Positions 8,999 through 18,289 of a stretch of 64,000 nt of DNA are shown here, in pieces (position 1 is the stretch's first letter; each line of letters begins with the position of its first letter). The stretch comes from Corynebacterium yonathiae (GTDB taxonomy: Bacteria; Actinomycetota; Actinomycetes; Mycobacteriales; Mycobacteriaceae): NCBI RefSeq assembly GCF_027570195.1, contig NZ_JAKMUZ010000002.1, positions 143,903 through 207,902 on the forward strand, given 5' to 3'. The notes under the pieces were generated by a model, which saw nothing but the letters and a program-made list of their open reading frames with translations, ran no database searches and was not told the origin of the DNA. Made by a program: the position numbers and the translations under genes.

Positions 8999-9985
8999 CT
9001 AGGACTGCTGTGCGGAATGTGCCTTATCGCCTAGCTGTCGGGTGAAATTCCATGCGTCGGTGACGATGGTTTCCAAGTCCGTGCGGGTGGGGTTCCACCC
9101 TAGCTCCCGCTTGATCTTCTCAGAGGAAGCAATGAGTGTGGCTGGGTCGCCTGCGCGGCGCGGAGCCACCTCGGCAGGGATTTCGTGGCCGGTGACCTTG
9201 CGGCACATCTCAATGACCTGCTTGACGGAGTACCCGTCACCAGAACCTAGGTTGTAAATGCGGTGCTTACCTGAATGATTGGATTCAAGAGCAAGCACGT
9301 GGGCATCGGCGAGGTCGCGAATATGGATATAGTCTCGGACTGGAGTGCCATCTGCGGTATCCCAGTCATCACCGAACATGAAGATCTTATCGCGGTGGCC
9401 TAATGCCACCTGCAGCACGATGGGGATGAGGTGGGTTTCTATCTCGCGGTTTTCACCGATATTCCCGTAGGCACCGGCCACGTTGAAGTAGCGCAGGGAA
9501 GTAGCGCCCAATCCATAAGCGTGGGCGAAAGAGGTGATCATGTAATCGATGGCCAGCTTGGTGGCACCATAAGGATTGGTGGGCTGGGTCGGCATCTCCT
9601 CCGTAATCGGCACCTGGTCAGGCTCACCATAGGTTGCAGCGGTGGAGGAGAAAACGAGGTTTTTAACATCGTTATCCCGCATGGCGTTGAGCAGCGTCAG
9701 AGTCGTTACGACGTTGTGCTGCCAGTACTCACCCGGCTTTTCCACGGATTCGCCCACTAAAGAGCGCGCGGCGAAGTGAATAACGCCCTCGAAGCCACCT
9801 TCTCCTAGGACTTCGGCGGCCTTGTCCGCCACGTCGCCTTCGACGATGCGGGCGTCCCCAGGGACGGCTTCCCGGTTGCCGGTGGAAAAATTATCAATGA
9901 TGGTTACGTCATGGCCTTGCTCGACTAGTACTGCGGCACAGACGCTGCCGACATATCCGGCGCCACCGGTGACAAGAAGTTTCAC
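8999..9985 (-). CDS. galE: UDP-glucose 4-epimerase GalE
   Basis: This 328-residue short-chain dehydrogenase/reductase interconverts UDP-glucose and UDP-galactose, supplying galactose for the arabinogalactan wall. The NAD-binding GGAGYVG motif is at residues 7-13, the catalytic Ser/Thr in SSTAATYGE and the YGATK catalytic Tyr-Lys pair near residue 146. The GTG at 9985 has GGAGG 7 nt upstream; that site lies in the last codons of dtxR, only 2 nt before. dtxR-galE is thus a transcriptional pair, as in C. diphtheriae and C. glutamicum. Confidence 0.96.
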   Translation of the reverse strand: MKLLVTGGAGYVGSVCAAVLVEQGHDVTIIDNFSTGNREAVPGDARIVEGDVADKAAEVLGEGGFEGVIHFAARSLVGESVEKPGEYWQHNVVTTLTLLNAMRDNDVKNLVFSSTAATYGEPDQVPITEEMPTQPTNPYGATKLAIDYMITSFAHAYGLGATSLRYFNVAGAYGNIGENREIETHLIPIVLQVALGHRDKIFMFGDDWDTADGTPVRDYIHIRDLADAHVLALESNHSGKHRIYNLGSGDGYSVKQVIEMCRKVTGHEIPAEVAPRRAGDPATLIASSEKIKRELGWNPTRTDLETIVTDAWNFTRQLGDKAHSAQQS

Positions 9986-9987
9986 GG

Positions 9988-10665
9988 TTATACCTCCACG
10001 CGCACTGCGTGCGCCAAATCGTCCGAAAGCACTACGCTGCCGCCTTCCGGTGTCGACAAGGTAATTGTGCCGCTGTTATTGACTACCGTCACCTTGGCGC
10101 CCACGCGAATGCCAGCATCGGTGAGTTCCTGGAAGGTTCCATCATCAACCTGCAAGATTTCATTGACTTGAATGACGGTGGCAGCAACCTGCTCGCCATT
10201 GGGGAGATCGACCGCGCGCGTGCCTTGGTCAGGCTGCGGAGCATCGAAACCAAGTGCAGACAGCGCCGGAATAGGATTACCAAATGGCGACCGAGTCGGA
10301 TCATCGAGAACAGCCACCATGCGCTTTTCTACCTCTTCGCTCATCACGTGCTCCCACCGGCAGGCTTCGTCGTGGACCTTGGCAATGTCGAGCCCGAGGA
10401 CGTCGGTAAGCAAACGCTCTGCCAAACGGTGCTTGCGCATGACTGCGGTAGCCAAGCCACGGCCCTTGTCTGTGAGATCCAAGCTGCGGTCGGTGCGCAC
10501 GTGCAAAAGGCCATCGCGTTCCATTCGAGCCACAGTTTGAGAAACCGTTGGCCCAGACTGCTCCAAACGCTCCGCAATGCGAGCGCGCAGGGGAGTAATG
10601 CCTTCTTCCTCTAGCTCGTAGATGGTGCGTAGATACATCTCCGTTGTATCAACTAGGTCCCTCAC
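9988..10665 (-). CDS. dtxR: Iron-dependent repressor DtxR
   Basis: This 225-residue protein closely resembles C. diphtheriae DtxR (226 residues). It has an N-terminal winged HTH ([36 protein letters not shown]), a dimerisation/metal domain with [14 protein letters not shown] (Cys and His metal ligands near 102-106) and SPFGNPIP, and a C-terminal SH3-like domain. With Fe2+ it represses siderophore, haem-uptake and other iron genes. The GTG at 10665 is chosen because it reproduces the known N-terminus (V/[14 protein letters not shown]); the frame extends to 10704 but those residues are not conserved. AGAAAGG lies upstream. It is followed immediately by galE. Confidence 0.97.
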   Translation of the reverse strand: MRDLVDTTEMYLRTIYELEEEGITPLRARIAERLEQSGPTVSQTVARMERDGLLHVRTDRSLDLTDKGRGLATAVMRKHRLAERLLTDVLGLDIAKVHDEACRWEHVMSEEVEKRMVAVLDDPTRSPFGNPIPALSALGFDAPQPDQGTRAVDLPNGEQVAATVIQVNEILQVDDGTFQELTDAGIRVGAKVTVVNNSGTITLSTPEGGSVVLSDDLAHAVRVEV

Positions 10666-10814
10666 GTGGGCATACCTTTCTGTGTGAATACAGTTTCGCG
10701 GCAAACTTCCCGACCAAGGACGGGAAAGCGCTTTCTAGACTCTGCAGTCCAGATTAGCCTACCTAAGTCTTTGCTCGCCGTGTCGAACTCTGCCGCTGCC
10801 TTTCTAACGCCAAA

Positions 10815-10854
10815 CCCCGAGTCCATAGCCGCATTGTGCCGAATGGACTCGGGG
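10815..10854 (-). terminator. sigB terminator hairpin
   Basis: A perfect 12-bp stem (CCCCGAGTCCAT 10815-10826, complement 10843-10854) with a 16-nt loop lies 35 bp after the sigB stop codon and upstream of dtxR. A short TTT follows on the minus strand. Confidence 0.8.
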
Positions 10855-10888
10855 AGAGGGTCTAGCCGCGGAAAGCGGCCAACCCGGA

Positions 10889-11902
10889 TTAAAGAGCGTA
10901 TTCGCGCAGACGATCGGCGCGGTTGCCATCGCGCAGCTTCGCCATAACTTCGCGCTCAATTTGGCGCACACGCTCGCGTGACAGGCCGAAGCGGCGACCA
11001 ATCTGATCCAAGGTGCGCGGAACACCATCATCGAGGCCGTAACGCAGGCGGATTACGTCTTGTTCGCGCTTTTCCAAAGTGTCAATCACACCGCGAATAT
11101 CGGAATGGCGCATGGATGCTACGACCGCAGTTTCCGCATCGGTAGCCTCGGCGTCTTCGATGAAGTCACCCAAAGGAGCCTCTTCATCGGTACCTACCGG
11201 CATATCGAGAGAGACTGGGTCACGCGACTGGCGCAGCAGCATCTCAATCTTGTTTTCATCAATGCCGGACTCCTCCGAGAGCTCCTCATTGGTAGCCTCG
11301 CGGCCCAGAGATTGATACATTTCGCGCTTGATGCGAGACAGCTTATTGACCTGCTCGACCAAGTGAACTGGGAGGCGAATGGTTCGGGACTGGTCAGCCA
11401 TTCCGCGGGTAATCGCTTGGCGGATCCACCAGGTGGCATACGTGGAGAACTTGAAGCCCTTGGCGTAATCGAACTTCTCCATGGCGCGAATAAGACCGAG
11501 ATTGCCCTCCTGGATGAGATCTAGCAGCGGCATACCGCGGCCGGTGTAGCGCTTTGCCAGCGAAACCACGAGGCGTAGGTTGGCTTCGAGCAGGTGGGAG
11601 CGTGCCTTTTTACCTTCGCGGGCGAGGATTTTCAGGTCGCGCTTTTCTGCACGGGTGAGCTTTTCAGCGTTATTGAGCTTGTACTCCGCGTACAATCCAA
11701 CTTCGATGGTCTGCGCGAGTTCTACCTCATCTTCCGCGCTGAGCAGTGCGGTCTTGCCGATGCCGTTGAGGTAGACACGTACGAGGTCGGCAGAAGGATT
11801 GTCGTTGGTTTGGTTGCGGCGAGATCCGCGATCTACTTCCTGTTCCTCATCAGTAGCGGCACCTGAAGTGCCTTTGGCGGTGGTGGCAGATGTCTTCGTC
11901 AT
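10889..11902 (-). CDS. sigB: RNA polymerase sigma factor SigB (primary-like, group 2)
   Basis: This 337-residue sigma-70 factor has regions 1.2 ([27 protein letters not shown]), 2 ([39 protein letters not shown]), 3 and 4 ([34 protein letters not shown]). Unlike sigA it lacks the long Lys/acidic N-terminus. SigB is the non-essential primary-like factor active in stress and transition phase. The ATG at 11902 has AGGAGG 7-8 nt upstream; the open frame reaches 11944 but the extra residues overlap the promoter. It is monocistronic, between a YheO-like regulator and dtxR. Confidence 0.96.
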   Translation of the reverse strand: MTKTSATTAKGTSGAATDEEQEVDRGSRRNQTNDNPSADLVRVYLNGIGKTALLSAEDEVELAQTIEVGLYAEYKLNNAEKLTRAEKRDLKILAREGKKARSHLLEANLRLVVSLAKRYTGRGMPLLDLIQEGNLGLIRAMEKFDYAKGFKFSTYATWWIRQAITRGMADQSRTIRLPVHLVEQVNKLSRIKREMYQSLGREATNEELSEESGIDENKIEMLLRQSRDPVSLDMPVGTDEEAPLGDFIEDAEATDAETAVVASMRHSDIRGVIDTLEKREQDVIRLRYGLDDGVPRTLDQIGRRFGLSRERVRQIEREVMAKLRDGNRADRLREYAL

Positions 11903-11939
11903 AATGAAGCCTCCTGAAATTGTCGCCGGTTTCACAAGG

Positions 11940-11968
11940 TACAACGGCGTCTTTAATAATTTAGTTCC
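11940..11968 (-). promoter_or_regulatory. SigH-type promoter for sigB
   Basis: On the minus strand GGAACT (11963-11968), a 17-bp spacer and GTTGTA (11940-11945) match the GGAA(T/C)-N16-20-GTT pattern of SigH-dependent promoters in corynebacteria. The predicted start would lie about 30 nt before the sigB ATG. SigH control of sigB is known in C. glutamicum. Confidence 0.6.
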
Positions 11969-11996
11969 CGTTGCGGCAAGAATCGCTAAAACGAGA

Positions 11997-12049
11997 CGTT
12001 CCCCATGTCACAAGCCCACCTTTTCGGGGGAGATGCGTCATGGGGAACG
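11997..12049. repeat. 11-bp inverted repeat in the sigB leader region
   Basis: Arms CGTTCCCCATG (11997-12007) and its exact complement (12039-12049) are 31 bp apart. The element lies between the YheO-like gene (ends 12085) and the sigB promoter. It may be the terminator of the former (no U-tract is seen) or an operator for sigB. Confidence 0.6.
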
Positions 12050-12084
12050 AAATTGAACCGACGTTGACCAACGCCGTGGAACTA

Positions 12085-12876
12085 TTAGCCGCGCACTTTT
12101 ACGAGATAGCGGTAAATAGTGGGTTCTGAGACACCGAGGCGCTCTGCTGCGGCCGCAATTCCGCCTTTAAGGAGAAAGAAGCCCGTGTTCTCGAGCTCTG
12201 AAACCACTTCGAGGCGTTCATCGCGTTGCATGCGATTAACCGGGGTGCTCTGCTTAGAAATAGCTGAATCCAGCATGGAGTCCACAAGGTTTTCGACGTT
12301 GGAGCGAAGTGACTCGCTCACTTCCTCGTCTGATGCCTCTTTTACTGCTGCTTCATTATCTGGAGCCGGGTCTGGCACAGCGACGGGCCGCTGTGGCTGC
12401 TCGTCTGCTCCAGGATAGCCGCCGAAAGCCTTGGATTTATCGAATGCGGGATCATCGGCATTGCCGATCAGTGCTGCGGCCGCATCGCGGATGTGCACCA
12501 ATTCGGATACATCAACATTTATGCACAGCATTCCGCGCATATGTCCGGAATCGTCTCGGATGAAGTAGCTAGAGGAGCGGCAAATCTTGCCTTCCGCATT
12601 GACGGCGCGGTAGCCGGTCATCATAGGGATTGCTGCGGCATCGCCCTGTTTCATAAACCATAGAGCGAAGTCGGTCACGGGTCCGCCAAGTTGCCGGCCA
12701 GAGATGTGGCCATTTGCGATGGCCATGATCGATTTATCGGGGACGTCGAGATCGTGGAGCACGATTTCGGTGTTGGGGCCCATTGCCTTTCCGAGGAATT
12801 CGACGAGGGGAATATACTGCTCGAGGAAATTTTCTTCGGAGGCATGGCCGCTAGGGAAATTCATTAGCTGAAGCAT
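12085..12876 (-). CDS. PAS-HTH transcriptional regulator (YheO/DauR-like)
   Basis: This 263-residue protein begins with a YheO-like PAS domain (about 20-135, including NTEIVLHDLDVPDKSIMAIANGHISGR and YFIRDDSGHMRGMLCINVD) and ends with a helix-turn-helix (GGIAAAAERLGVSEPTIYRYL, about 240-260). This architecture matches DauR, which controls D-arginine use in Pseudomonas, and related amino-acid regulators. About 60 residues between them are Pro/Ala/Glu-rich and probably a linker. It follows the serine permease-deaminase operon on the same strand after a strong hairpin, so a local role in serine/threonine catabolism is inferred. The start is uncertain: ATG 12876 has a poorly placed AGGA; ATG 12864 is an alternative. 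Confidence 0.8.
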   Translation of the reverse strand: MLQLMNFPSGHASEENFLEQYIPLVEFLGKAMGPNTEIVLHDLDVPDKSIMAIANGHISGRQLGGPVTDFALWFMKQGDAAAIPMMTGYRAVNAEGKICRSSSYFIRDDSGHMRGMLCINVDVSELVHIRDAAAALIGNADDPAFDKSKAFGGYPGADEQPQRPVAVPDPAPDNEAAVKEASDEEVSESLRSNVENLVDSMLDSAISKQSTPVNRMQRDERLEVVSELENTGFFLLKGGIAAAAERLGVSEPTIYRYLVKVRG

Positions 12877-12954
12877 GTCCTTTAATTCCTGTCAGGTTAT
12901 AGAGAATGTAACACACGGAATCGATTCGATGGAAGGAGGGAACAGTGGCAACTA

Positions 12955-12997
12955 AGCCGGGTGAGCACAAGCGGCTTAGTGCTGTGCTCACCCGGCT
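12955..12997 (-). terminator. Strong hairpin terminator after sdaA
   Basis: A perfect 14-bp GC-rich stem (arms 12955-12968 and 12984-12997) with a 15-nt loop lies 24 bp after the sdaA stop codon. The U-tract is weak (TTAGTT), so some read-through into the PAS regulator gene is possible. Confidence 0.8.
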
Positions 12998-13021
12998 CAT
13001 CGCTTCTCTACAGGGTGGACT

Positions 13022-14395
13022 CTATCCACACACCGGGACTGGTGGGTGAACTGCTAGAGCCAAGCCACCTTGTGAGGTCTCCCTGTACTTGGCGTTCATA
13101 TCCTTACCCGTCTTGTACATGGTCCAGATGACTTCGTCCAAAGAAACGCACGGCTTGCTCTCACGCTCTAGCGCCATGCGGGCACTGGTGATGGAGTCGA
13201 CCGCAGCAACAGCGTTGCGCTCAATGCAGGGTACCTGAACTTGTCCGAGGACCGGGTCACAGGTCAAGCCAAGCTTGTGTTCCATGCCAATCTCAGCTGC
13301 GATGCATACCTGCTCTGGGGTAGCGCCCATGAGCTGGGCGAGTCCGCCGGCAGCCATGGAGCACGCTACACCAACTTCACCCTGGCAGCCGACCTCAGCG
13401 CCAGAGATGGAAGCGTTCATCTTGTACAAGGAAGCAATCTGGTTGCAGGCGAAGATGTAATCAGCGAACATCTCCGTGGTAACTGGCTCGACAAACTTGT
13501 CGTAGTAAGCCAGAACTGCGGGGACAACGCCGCAGGCACCGTTAGTCGGAGCGGTAACAACGCGGCCGCAGGCTGCATTCTCTTCGGAAATAGCCAATGC
13601 GAACATGTTGACCCAGCTGAGGATATTCAGACCATCGTGCGGTTCGGACTGCTCGAGGCGACGCTTAAGGGCAGCGGCGCGACGGGGGACAAGCAGGGAA
13701 CCAGGCAGCGGACCATCGGTAGAGGAGCCGCGCTTGATGCCGGTGTACATGACATCGCGAACCTTCCGCAGGTGCTCATTGACCTCATCTTCGGAGCACA
13801 GTGCCAATTCGTTGGCCAATCCCAGCTCGGGGAGGGTCATATTGTTCTTCTCGCATAGCTCGAGCATTTCTGCAGCGCTGGCGTATGGGAAGGGGATATC
13901 AACCTTGACGTCCTTGCGCTTGGCAAAGTCCTCCTGCTTGACGATGAAGCCGCCGCCGACTGAGTAGTAGGTCTTGTGCAGGATGTCCTCTTCGCCAGCG
14001 AAGGCGATAAGGCACATGCCGTTCTCGTGCATCGGGAGGTATTCGTCGTGGAAGAAGAAGCCGCCGTCCTTGGGGAATTCTACCTCGCGGGTGCCGCCCA
14101 ACATGAGCTTTTCGCTGCTGCGGACGTTCTTCATGAATTCGGAGATGCCGTCGATGTCAACGGTCTCTGGCTCCTCACCGGCCAAGCCGAGGAGGATGGC
14201 TTTGTCAGTGGAGTGGCCGATACCCGTGAGAGAGAGGGAGCCGTAGACATTTGCCTGAACTCGGGTGACCTTGTCAAAGAGGTCCTTTTCCTTGAGCTCG
14301 TCTACGAATGCCTTGCCGGCCTTCATTGGCCCAAGGGTGTGTGAGCTTGAGGGGCCGATACCAATCTTGAACATATCGAAGATGCTGATGAACAT
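13022..14395 (-). CDS. sdaA: L-serine ammonia-lyase (serine deaminase)
   Basis: This 457-residue enzyme deaminates L-serine to pyruvate and ammonia with a [4Fe-4S] cluster. It is the single-chain form: an N-terminal beta domain (starts MFISIFDMFKIGIGPSSSHTLGPM) and a C-terminal alpha domain. Cluster cysteines are visible in APTNGACGVVP and in GQVQVPCIERNAV, plus a third Cys in GLTCDPV. The C-terminus ends in CG, which in this family folds into the active site. AAGGAAAG lies 4-5 nt before the ATG. It is 46 bp downstream of a serine-type permease, forming an uptake-and-degradation operon. Confidence 0.95.
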   Translation of the reverse strand: MFISIFDMFKIGIGPSSSHTLGPMKAGKAFVDELKEKDLFDKVTRVQANVYGSLSLTGIGHSTDKAILLGLAGEEPETVDIDGISEFMKNVRSSEKLMLGGTREVEFPKDGGFFFHDEYLPMHENGMCLIAFAGEEDILHKTYYSVGGGFIVKQEDFAKRKDVKVDIPFPYASAAEMLELCEKNNMTLPELGLANELALCSEDEVNEHLRKVRDVMYTGIKRGSSTDGPLPGSLLVPRRAAALKRRLEQSEPHDGLNILSWVNMFALAISEENAACGRVVTAPTNGACGVVPAVLAYYDKFVEPVTTEMFADYIFACNQIASLYKMNASISGAEVGCQGEVGVACSMAAGGLAQLMGATPEQVCIAAEIGMEHKLGLTCDPVLGQVQVPCIERNAVAAVDSITSARMALERESKPCVSLDEVIWTMYKTGKDMNAKYRETSQGGLALAVHPPVPVCG

Positions 14396-14441
14396 TGTTC
14401 TTTCCTTGAATCCTCTGCGATTTTCTCGTCTGCGGCGGTGC

Positions 14442-15857
14442 TTAGAAGGCGTGGACGATGGAGTAGATGATGGTTGCTAGGGCGACAAGGCCCATGAAGA
14501 AGACGAAGTAGTTGGAAGCCTTGCCCTTGTAGCGCTGGAGAGCAGGAACCTTGTGGATGGCGACCATTGGGATGATGAAGAGCATGATGGCAATCGTTGG
14601 TCCACACAGGGTCTCAATCATGCCCAGGATGGAGGGGTCAGCCCAAGCGACGAGCCAAGCGGTAACCAGCATGAAGATGAGGGTGATGGTGTCGAGCTTG
14701 TGAGCAGACTGAGCGTCATCCTTGCTTGCGTTCTTGCTGCTCTTAACGACGAGGCCCTCGAAACCTTCGGCGGCGCCAAGGTAGTGACCCAGGAAGGACT
14801 TAGCGACCGCAATCATGGCGATGATGGGGGCAATCCACTGGATGAGCGGGTTGTCGAAGTGGTTAGCCAGGTAGGACAGAATGGTGATGTTTTGTGCCTT
14901 AGCTTCTGCCATATCAGCCGGGGAGAGGCTCAGGGCGCAGGAGAAGACGAAGAACATAACCACGACGACCATGAGGATTTCTGCGCGGAGCAAGGTCTTG
15001 CGGGACTTGGCTTCTGCGAACTTACCGTAGGTCTGGCGGCGGTCAACGGCGAAGGAGGAAATCATCGGCGAGTGGTTGAAGGAGAAGACCATAACCGGAA
15101 CCAGGAGCATCAGGGTAACGCCCATGCTGTGGCCAGAGGCTTCGCGAGCAACGTTCAGGTCGAAGGAATCGAAGAGCGCGGTATTCCACTTCGGGATGAG
15201 GTAAAGGGAAAGCAGAACCAGGATGCCGATGAACGGGTACACCAGGTAGGACATGACGTGCACTACGACGTCCTTACCCATGCGGACAATCAAGATGAGG
15301 CCACCAACGAGCAAGAGAGAGGTAAGCCAACGGTGTGGCGGGGTAACGCCTAGCTGGTGCTCTAGGAAGGAGTTGACGGTGTTGGTGATGGTGACCGAGT
15401 AGACCAGCAGGATGGGGTAGACCGACAGGAAGTACAGGATGTTCATGAGAACGCCGGCCTTCTTGCCAAAGTGCTCTTCCACGACGTCCGTAAGGTCACC
15501 GTCTGGCTTGGAGCTAGACAGAACCAAGCGGGTCATTCCGCGGTGAGCCCAGTAGGTCATAGGTAGTGCTACAACCGTCATGATGAGCAGTGGAATGATG
15601 CCGCCGATACCGGCGTTAATAGGGAGAAAGAGGACGCCGGCGCCGATTGCGGTGCCGAACAGGGAGAGCATCCATACGGTGTCTTCCTTATTCCACTTCG
15701 GCGCACCCTTTTGGCCATCGAATGGGGTATCAATGCCGGGCGCTGGTGAAGCTTCCTTTGCAGCAGGTGATGCTTTGGAGGTCTTGAGGTTTTCGGGCAT
15801 CTCGGCCCCGTTTTCTGGGTGCTGGGCCTCGTTGCGCCGCTTGAGTGAGTGGGACAT
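14442..15857 (-). CDS. sdaC: HAAAP-family amino acid permease (probable serine transporter)
   Basis: This 471-residue permease of the hydroxy/aromatic amino acid family has about eleven transmembrane helices after a hydrophilic 70-residue N-terminus. The first helix has the family pattern SLFGTAIGAGVLFLPI, and the later segment VFSFNHSPMISSF is typical of SdaC/TdcC serine and threonine carriers. Proton or sodium symport is expected. The ATG at 15857 is chosen because AGGAAAG sits 4-5 nt upstream; the open frame reaches 15935 only by reading through a palindrome. It is the first gene of an operon with sdaA. The gene symbol is by analogy only. Confidence 0.85.
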   Translation of the reverse strand: MSHSLKRRNEAQHPENGAEMPENLKTSKASPAAKEASPAPGIDTPFDGQKGAPKWNKEDTVWMLSLFGTAIGAGVLFLPINAGIGGIIPLLIMTVVALPMTYWAHRGMTRLVLSSSKPDGDLTDVVEEHFGKKAGVLMNILYFLSVYPILLVYSVTITNTVNSFLEHQLGVTPPHRWLTSLLLVGGLILIVRMGKDVVVHVMSYLVYPFIGILVLLSLYLIPKWNTALFDSFDLNVAREASGHSMGVTLMLLVPVMVFSFNHSPMISSFAVDRRQTYGKFAEAKSRKTLLRAEILMVVVVMFFVFSCALSLSPADMAEAKAQNITILSYLANHFDNPLIQWIAPIIAMIAVAKSFLGHYLGAAEGFEGLVVKSSKNASKDDAQSAHKLDTITLIFMLVTAWLVAWADPSILGMIETLCGPTIAIMLFIIPMVAIHKVPALQRYKGKASNYFVFFMGLVALATIIYSIVHAF

Positions 15858-16215
15858 TTTCTTTCCTACATCTAGTTGGTCGGCCGAAGCGGTGGGGCTT
15901 CTGCAACCGTGACTGAGAAAAATTTTCTCACTCAACTTTGCGTTAGTAGGACTTTGAGGAATTATCTCGCATCCCGCGTATCCAGCCCTTTTTGCTTCGC
16001 TGTGCCTTCAGTATAGAACAGAACCTCGCAGGGTGATAATAAATTATCGCACTGCAAGTAGGGCATTTATCACTCTCTGAGAATTTGCATTCCGCAGCAC
16101 TTTATGCCCCGCTCTACACCTAGACCGAAAAATGGCGTATATCACGGAAACGTTTTCAAAAGGGCCTGCTTAACAGGTTTTAATTTTGCAGGTGGAGGAA
16201 AATGGGGGACGCGGG
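15858..16215 (-). promoter_or_regulatory. 358-bp regulatory region upstream of the serine operon
   Basis: No gene is seen here. A -10 box TATACT (16010-16015, minus strand) lacks a good -35 but is overlapped upstream by an imperfect 28-bp palindrome (16028-16055) with a perfect core GATAAT-AA-ATTATC at 16035-16048. A further TTATCAC half-site is near 16066. Downstream, in the presumed 5' leader, is a 17-bp perfect palindrome TGAGAAAA-A-TTTTCTCA at 15914-15930. The arrangement suggests one or two operators. A weak GAAACGTTTTC element at 16147-16157 is also present. Confidence 0.6.
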
Positions 16216-16659
16216 CTAGGTCTCAACCAAGACAGTGAAAGGGCCCTCATTTACAGAGGAGACGCGCATTTTAGCCCCGAATTGACCTGTTTCTACTGAC
16301 ACGCCGCGCTCTTTAAGATGCTCAATAATCGCTGTAATGACCGGTTCAGCTTCCGGACCTGGCGCGGCATCTGCCCACGAGGGGCGTCGCCCCTTGGCAG
16401 TTCGGCCGTACAAGGTAAATTGGCTGACCACAAGCACTGGCGCTGCGGCATCGATAACTGAGACTTCGCCGTCCAGAATGCGCAGTTCTGCAATTTTGCG
16501 CGCCATTTTCTCCGCCCGCGGCCGCCAATTATCCAGATCCTCGCGCGAGACGCCCACGAGAGCGAGGAGTCCGCCGGTAGTGGGGCAATCAATGGCCCCT
16601 ACGGTTTCTCCATCGACGGTTACTGTAGCTTCCGAAACCCGAGTCAAAACTGCGCGCAA
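16216..16659 (-). CDS. dtd: D-aminoacyl-tRNA deacylase
   Basis: This 147-residue DTD hydrolyses D-amino acids (and Gly-tRNA-Ala) mischarged on tRNA. The signature SQFTLYGR is near residues 78-85 and the second cis-proline-containing motif NEGPFT near 137-142. The N-terminus [18 protein letters not shown] is typical. The length is normal. It is downstream of the large methyltransferase gene on the same strand, separated by 43 bp, and may be co-transcribed. AAGGAGAAA is present before the start codon (GCGCGCAAGGC follows the ATG on the plus strand view). It ends near the serine-operon regulatory region. Confidence 0.95.
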   Translation of the reverse strand: MRAVLTRVSEATVTVDGETVGAIDCPTTGGLLALVGVSREDLDNWRPRAEKMARKIAELRILDGEVSVIDAAAPVLVVSQFTLYGRTAKGRRPSWADAAPGPEAEPVITAIIEHLKERGVSVETGQFGAKMRVSSVNEGPFTVLVET

Positions 16660-16702
16660 GGCTTATTTCTCCTTATATCTAGCGGATGGGGCAAAGGTGG
16701 GA

Positions 16703-18274
16703 CTAGTTAAGGTCCGTTGAACTGGTGTCCAAGAGAAGATCTGCCGGGATAAGCAGACCGTGGCGGACCATATCTATGACGGCGGGAAGGGCAGCGGCGG
16801 TAATTTCTTCTTCGTCGAATCCGTGCGCCGCCGCATATAGCCCGATGGTTTCTTCTAGGTTCAGCCCCTGCGGGTTGAGCCCAGCGACAATCGCCGCGAT
16901 GTGTTCATCTACCTCGTGGCTCCAGCGCGGGCCGTCCGAGCGGGTCAGGCGCAGGGCAGCCCGGGTGAACCCCTGCCGCAAATCTTCATCTGGGGTGCTG
17001 ATGTCTTCGCGTGCCAAGCCGGGCCGTACCTGGAAGTGCTTTCCCTGCAGTTCGCCCGGTACGAGATCACGCAGCCAGGCCACACGGGCAAAGTATTCTT
17101 CAACTTCGGGACCAAGCGGATCGCTAAAGGCCTGCGGCATTTCTTCGGCCAAGATATCTGCAGGTTCATCGTCACCAATGCGTTGGATAGCCACGAAACC
17201 AAAACCAATGCCATTTACTTCGTGGTCCTGGAAATGCTCGAGCCAGGCGCGGGAGCGCTCTTGCCCCTCAGAGGAGCGAACATCGAGGGATTCATCTTCG
17301 AGCCAGGTGGATACATAGAGTGCGGGATCTGCCACGTCACGCTGAATGATCCAGGCAGCGATCCCCTTATCCGGCAACCAGGAAGCAACGCGTTGCTGCC
17401 ATGTTTCGCCGCTGGTGTGCACCCAGGCAGCCAGAAGGTGGGCGGTTCCGCCGGGGGTTAGGTGTTCGGTGGCTTGTGAGACAACCAATTCGCTTGCACC
17501 GTCGAGGTTCAACCCGGAATCGCGGTAGACGTGGCCGACCTCAGGCAGACCTACAACAAATGGTGGGTTAGCCACGAGGCGGTCGAAGCGGCGGCCAGCT
17601 ACAGGTTCGAACCACGAGCCTTGTAGAAGTTCCACCTTGTCGCCCTGACCCGCGGCCGCAATGGTGGCCGTGGCCAAATCCAATGCCCGCTCATGTACGT
17701 CAGTCGCGGTGATTTTTTCTGCACAATCGATTTGCCCCAGCAATTGGACACCCGAGCCGGTTCCCAAATCGAGAAGGCTGCCGACTGGGCTTACTGGCGT
17801 GGACTGCAACAAAGAGAGACTGGCCGCGCCTACCCCAAGCACGTGGTCAGGGCCAGGTACGTGTTCCACTAGGGATGCATCAACGTCGGAGAAGATGAGC
17901 CGGTTAGCGCCCACTATATTGTGGGGGCGGATGTCGAGGGCAATGTAGGCCTTGCCGTGGGCGTCGGCAAGCGCGACGTTGGCATCCAGCAATTGGGTTG
18001 CTAGACGCGCTCCTACGGCCTCACCCAAAAGCGTGGCTGGCAGGTGCTCGTGCAGGAGGAAAAAGCGGATCAACAAGTCCATCTGAGATTCGCTGTTCGC
18101 AGATAGCGCCACAGGTGCCGGTTCGCCGCGGAACAAGGCTTCGGTAACTTCCGGCCCTAGGTGGCCGGCCACGCCATCGGTAGTAAAACCGGCAGTGGTA
18201 AAGACATCTGAAAGTTCTGGGGCCAGCTTGGCTAGTGCCGCGGCATTGAAATCGGGTCCAAAAGCAGTCGTCAT
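16703..18274 (-). CDS. Class I SAM-dependent methyltransferase (RsmC/PrmC-like, actinobacterial)
   Basis: This 523-residue protein has a central Rossmann methyltransferase fold: motif I DLGTGSGVQLL (about 168-178) and the catalytic NPPF (VANPPFVVG, about 234-242), the signature of N-methyltransferases acting on nucleobases or glutamine amides. The N-terminal 150 residues correspond to the actinobacterial DUF7059-type region, and about 190 residues follow the catalytic domain. The substrate is likely rRNA or a protein glutamine but is not established. The ATG at 18274 has AGGAAG 9 nt upstream. DUF3099 lies immediately upstream (15 bp) and dtd downstream, so these three may form one transcript. 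Confidence 0.82.
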   Translation of the reverse strand: MTTAFGPDFNAAALAKLAPELSDVFTTAGFTTDGVAGHLGPEVTEALFRGEPAPVALSANSESQMDLLIRFFLLHEHLPATLLGEAVGARLATQLLDANVALADAHGKAYIALDIRPHNIVGANRLIFSDVDASLVEHVPGPDHVLGVGAASLSLLQSTPVSPVGSLLDLGTGSGVQLLGQIDCAEKITATDVHERALDLATATIAAAGQGDKVELLQGSWFEPVAGRRFDRLVANPPFVVGLPEVGHVYRDSGLNLDGASELVVSQATEHLTPGGTAHLLAAWVHTSGETWQQRVASWLPDKGIAAWIIQRDVADPALYVSTWLEDESLDVRSSEGQERSRAWLEHFQDHEVNGIGFGFVAIQRIGDDEPADILAEEMPQAFSDPLGPEVEEYFARVAWLRDLVPGELQGKHFQVRPGLAREDISTPDEDLRQGFTRAALRLTRSDGPRWSHEVDEHIAAIVAGLNPQGLNLEETIGLYAAAHGFDEEEITAAALPAVIDMVRHGLLIPADLLLDTSSTDLN

Positions 18275-18289
18275 ATGGGCAGGCTTCCT

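Noticed and set aside
10746..10764. DtxR-box-like sequence upstream of dtxR (AGATTAGCCTACCTAAG)
   Set aside because: It resembles the 19-bp DtxR consensus only if one base is inserted; with fixed spacing only about 12 of 19 positions match. Autoregulation cannot be claimed from it.
16147..16157. GAAACGTTTTC, a possible LacI-type or catabolite operator
   Set aside because: The match is short and imperfect and lies far upstream of the likely operon promoter. It may be chance.
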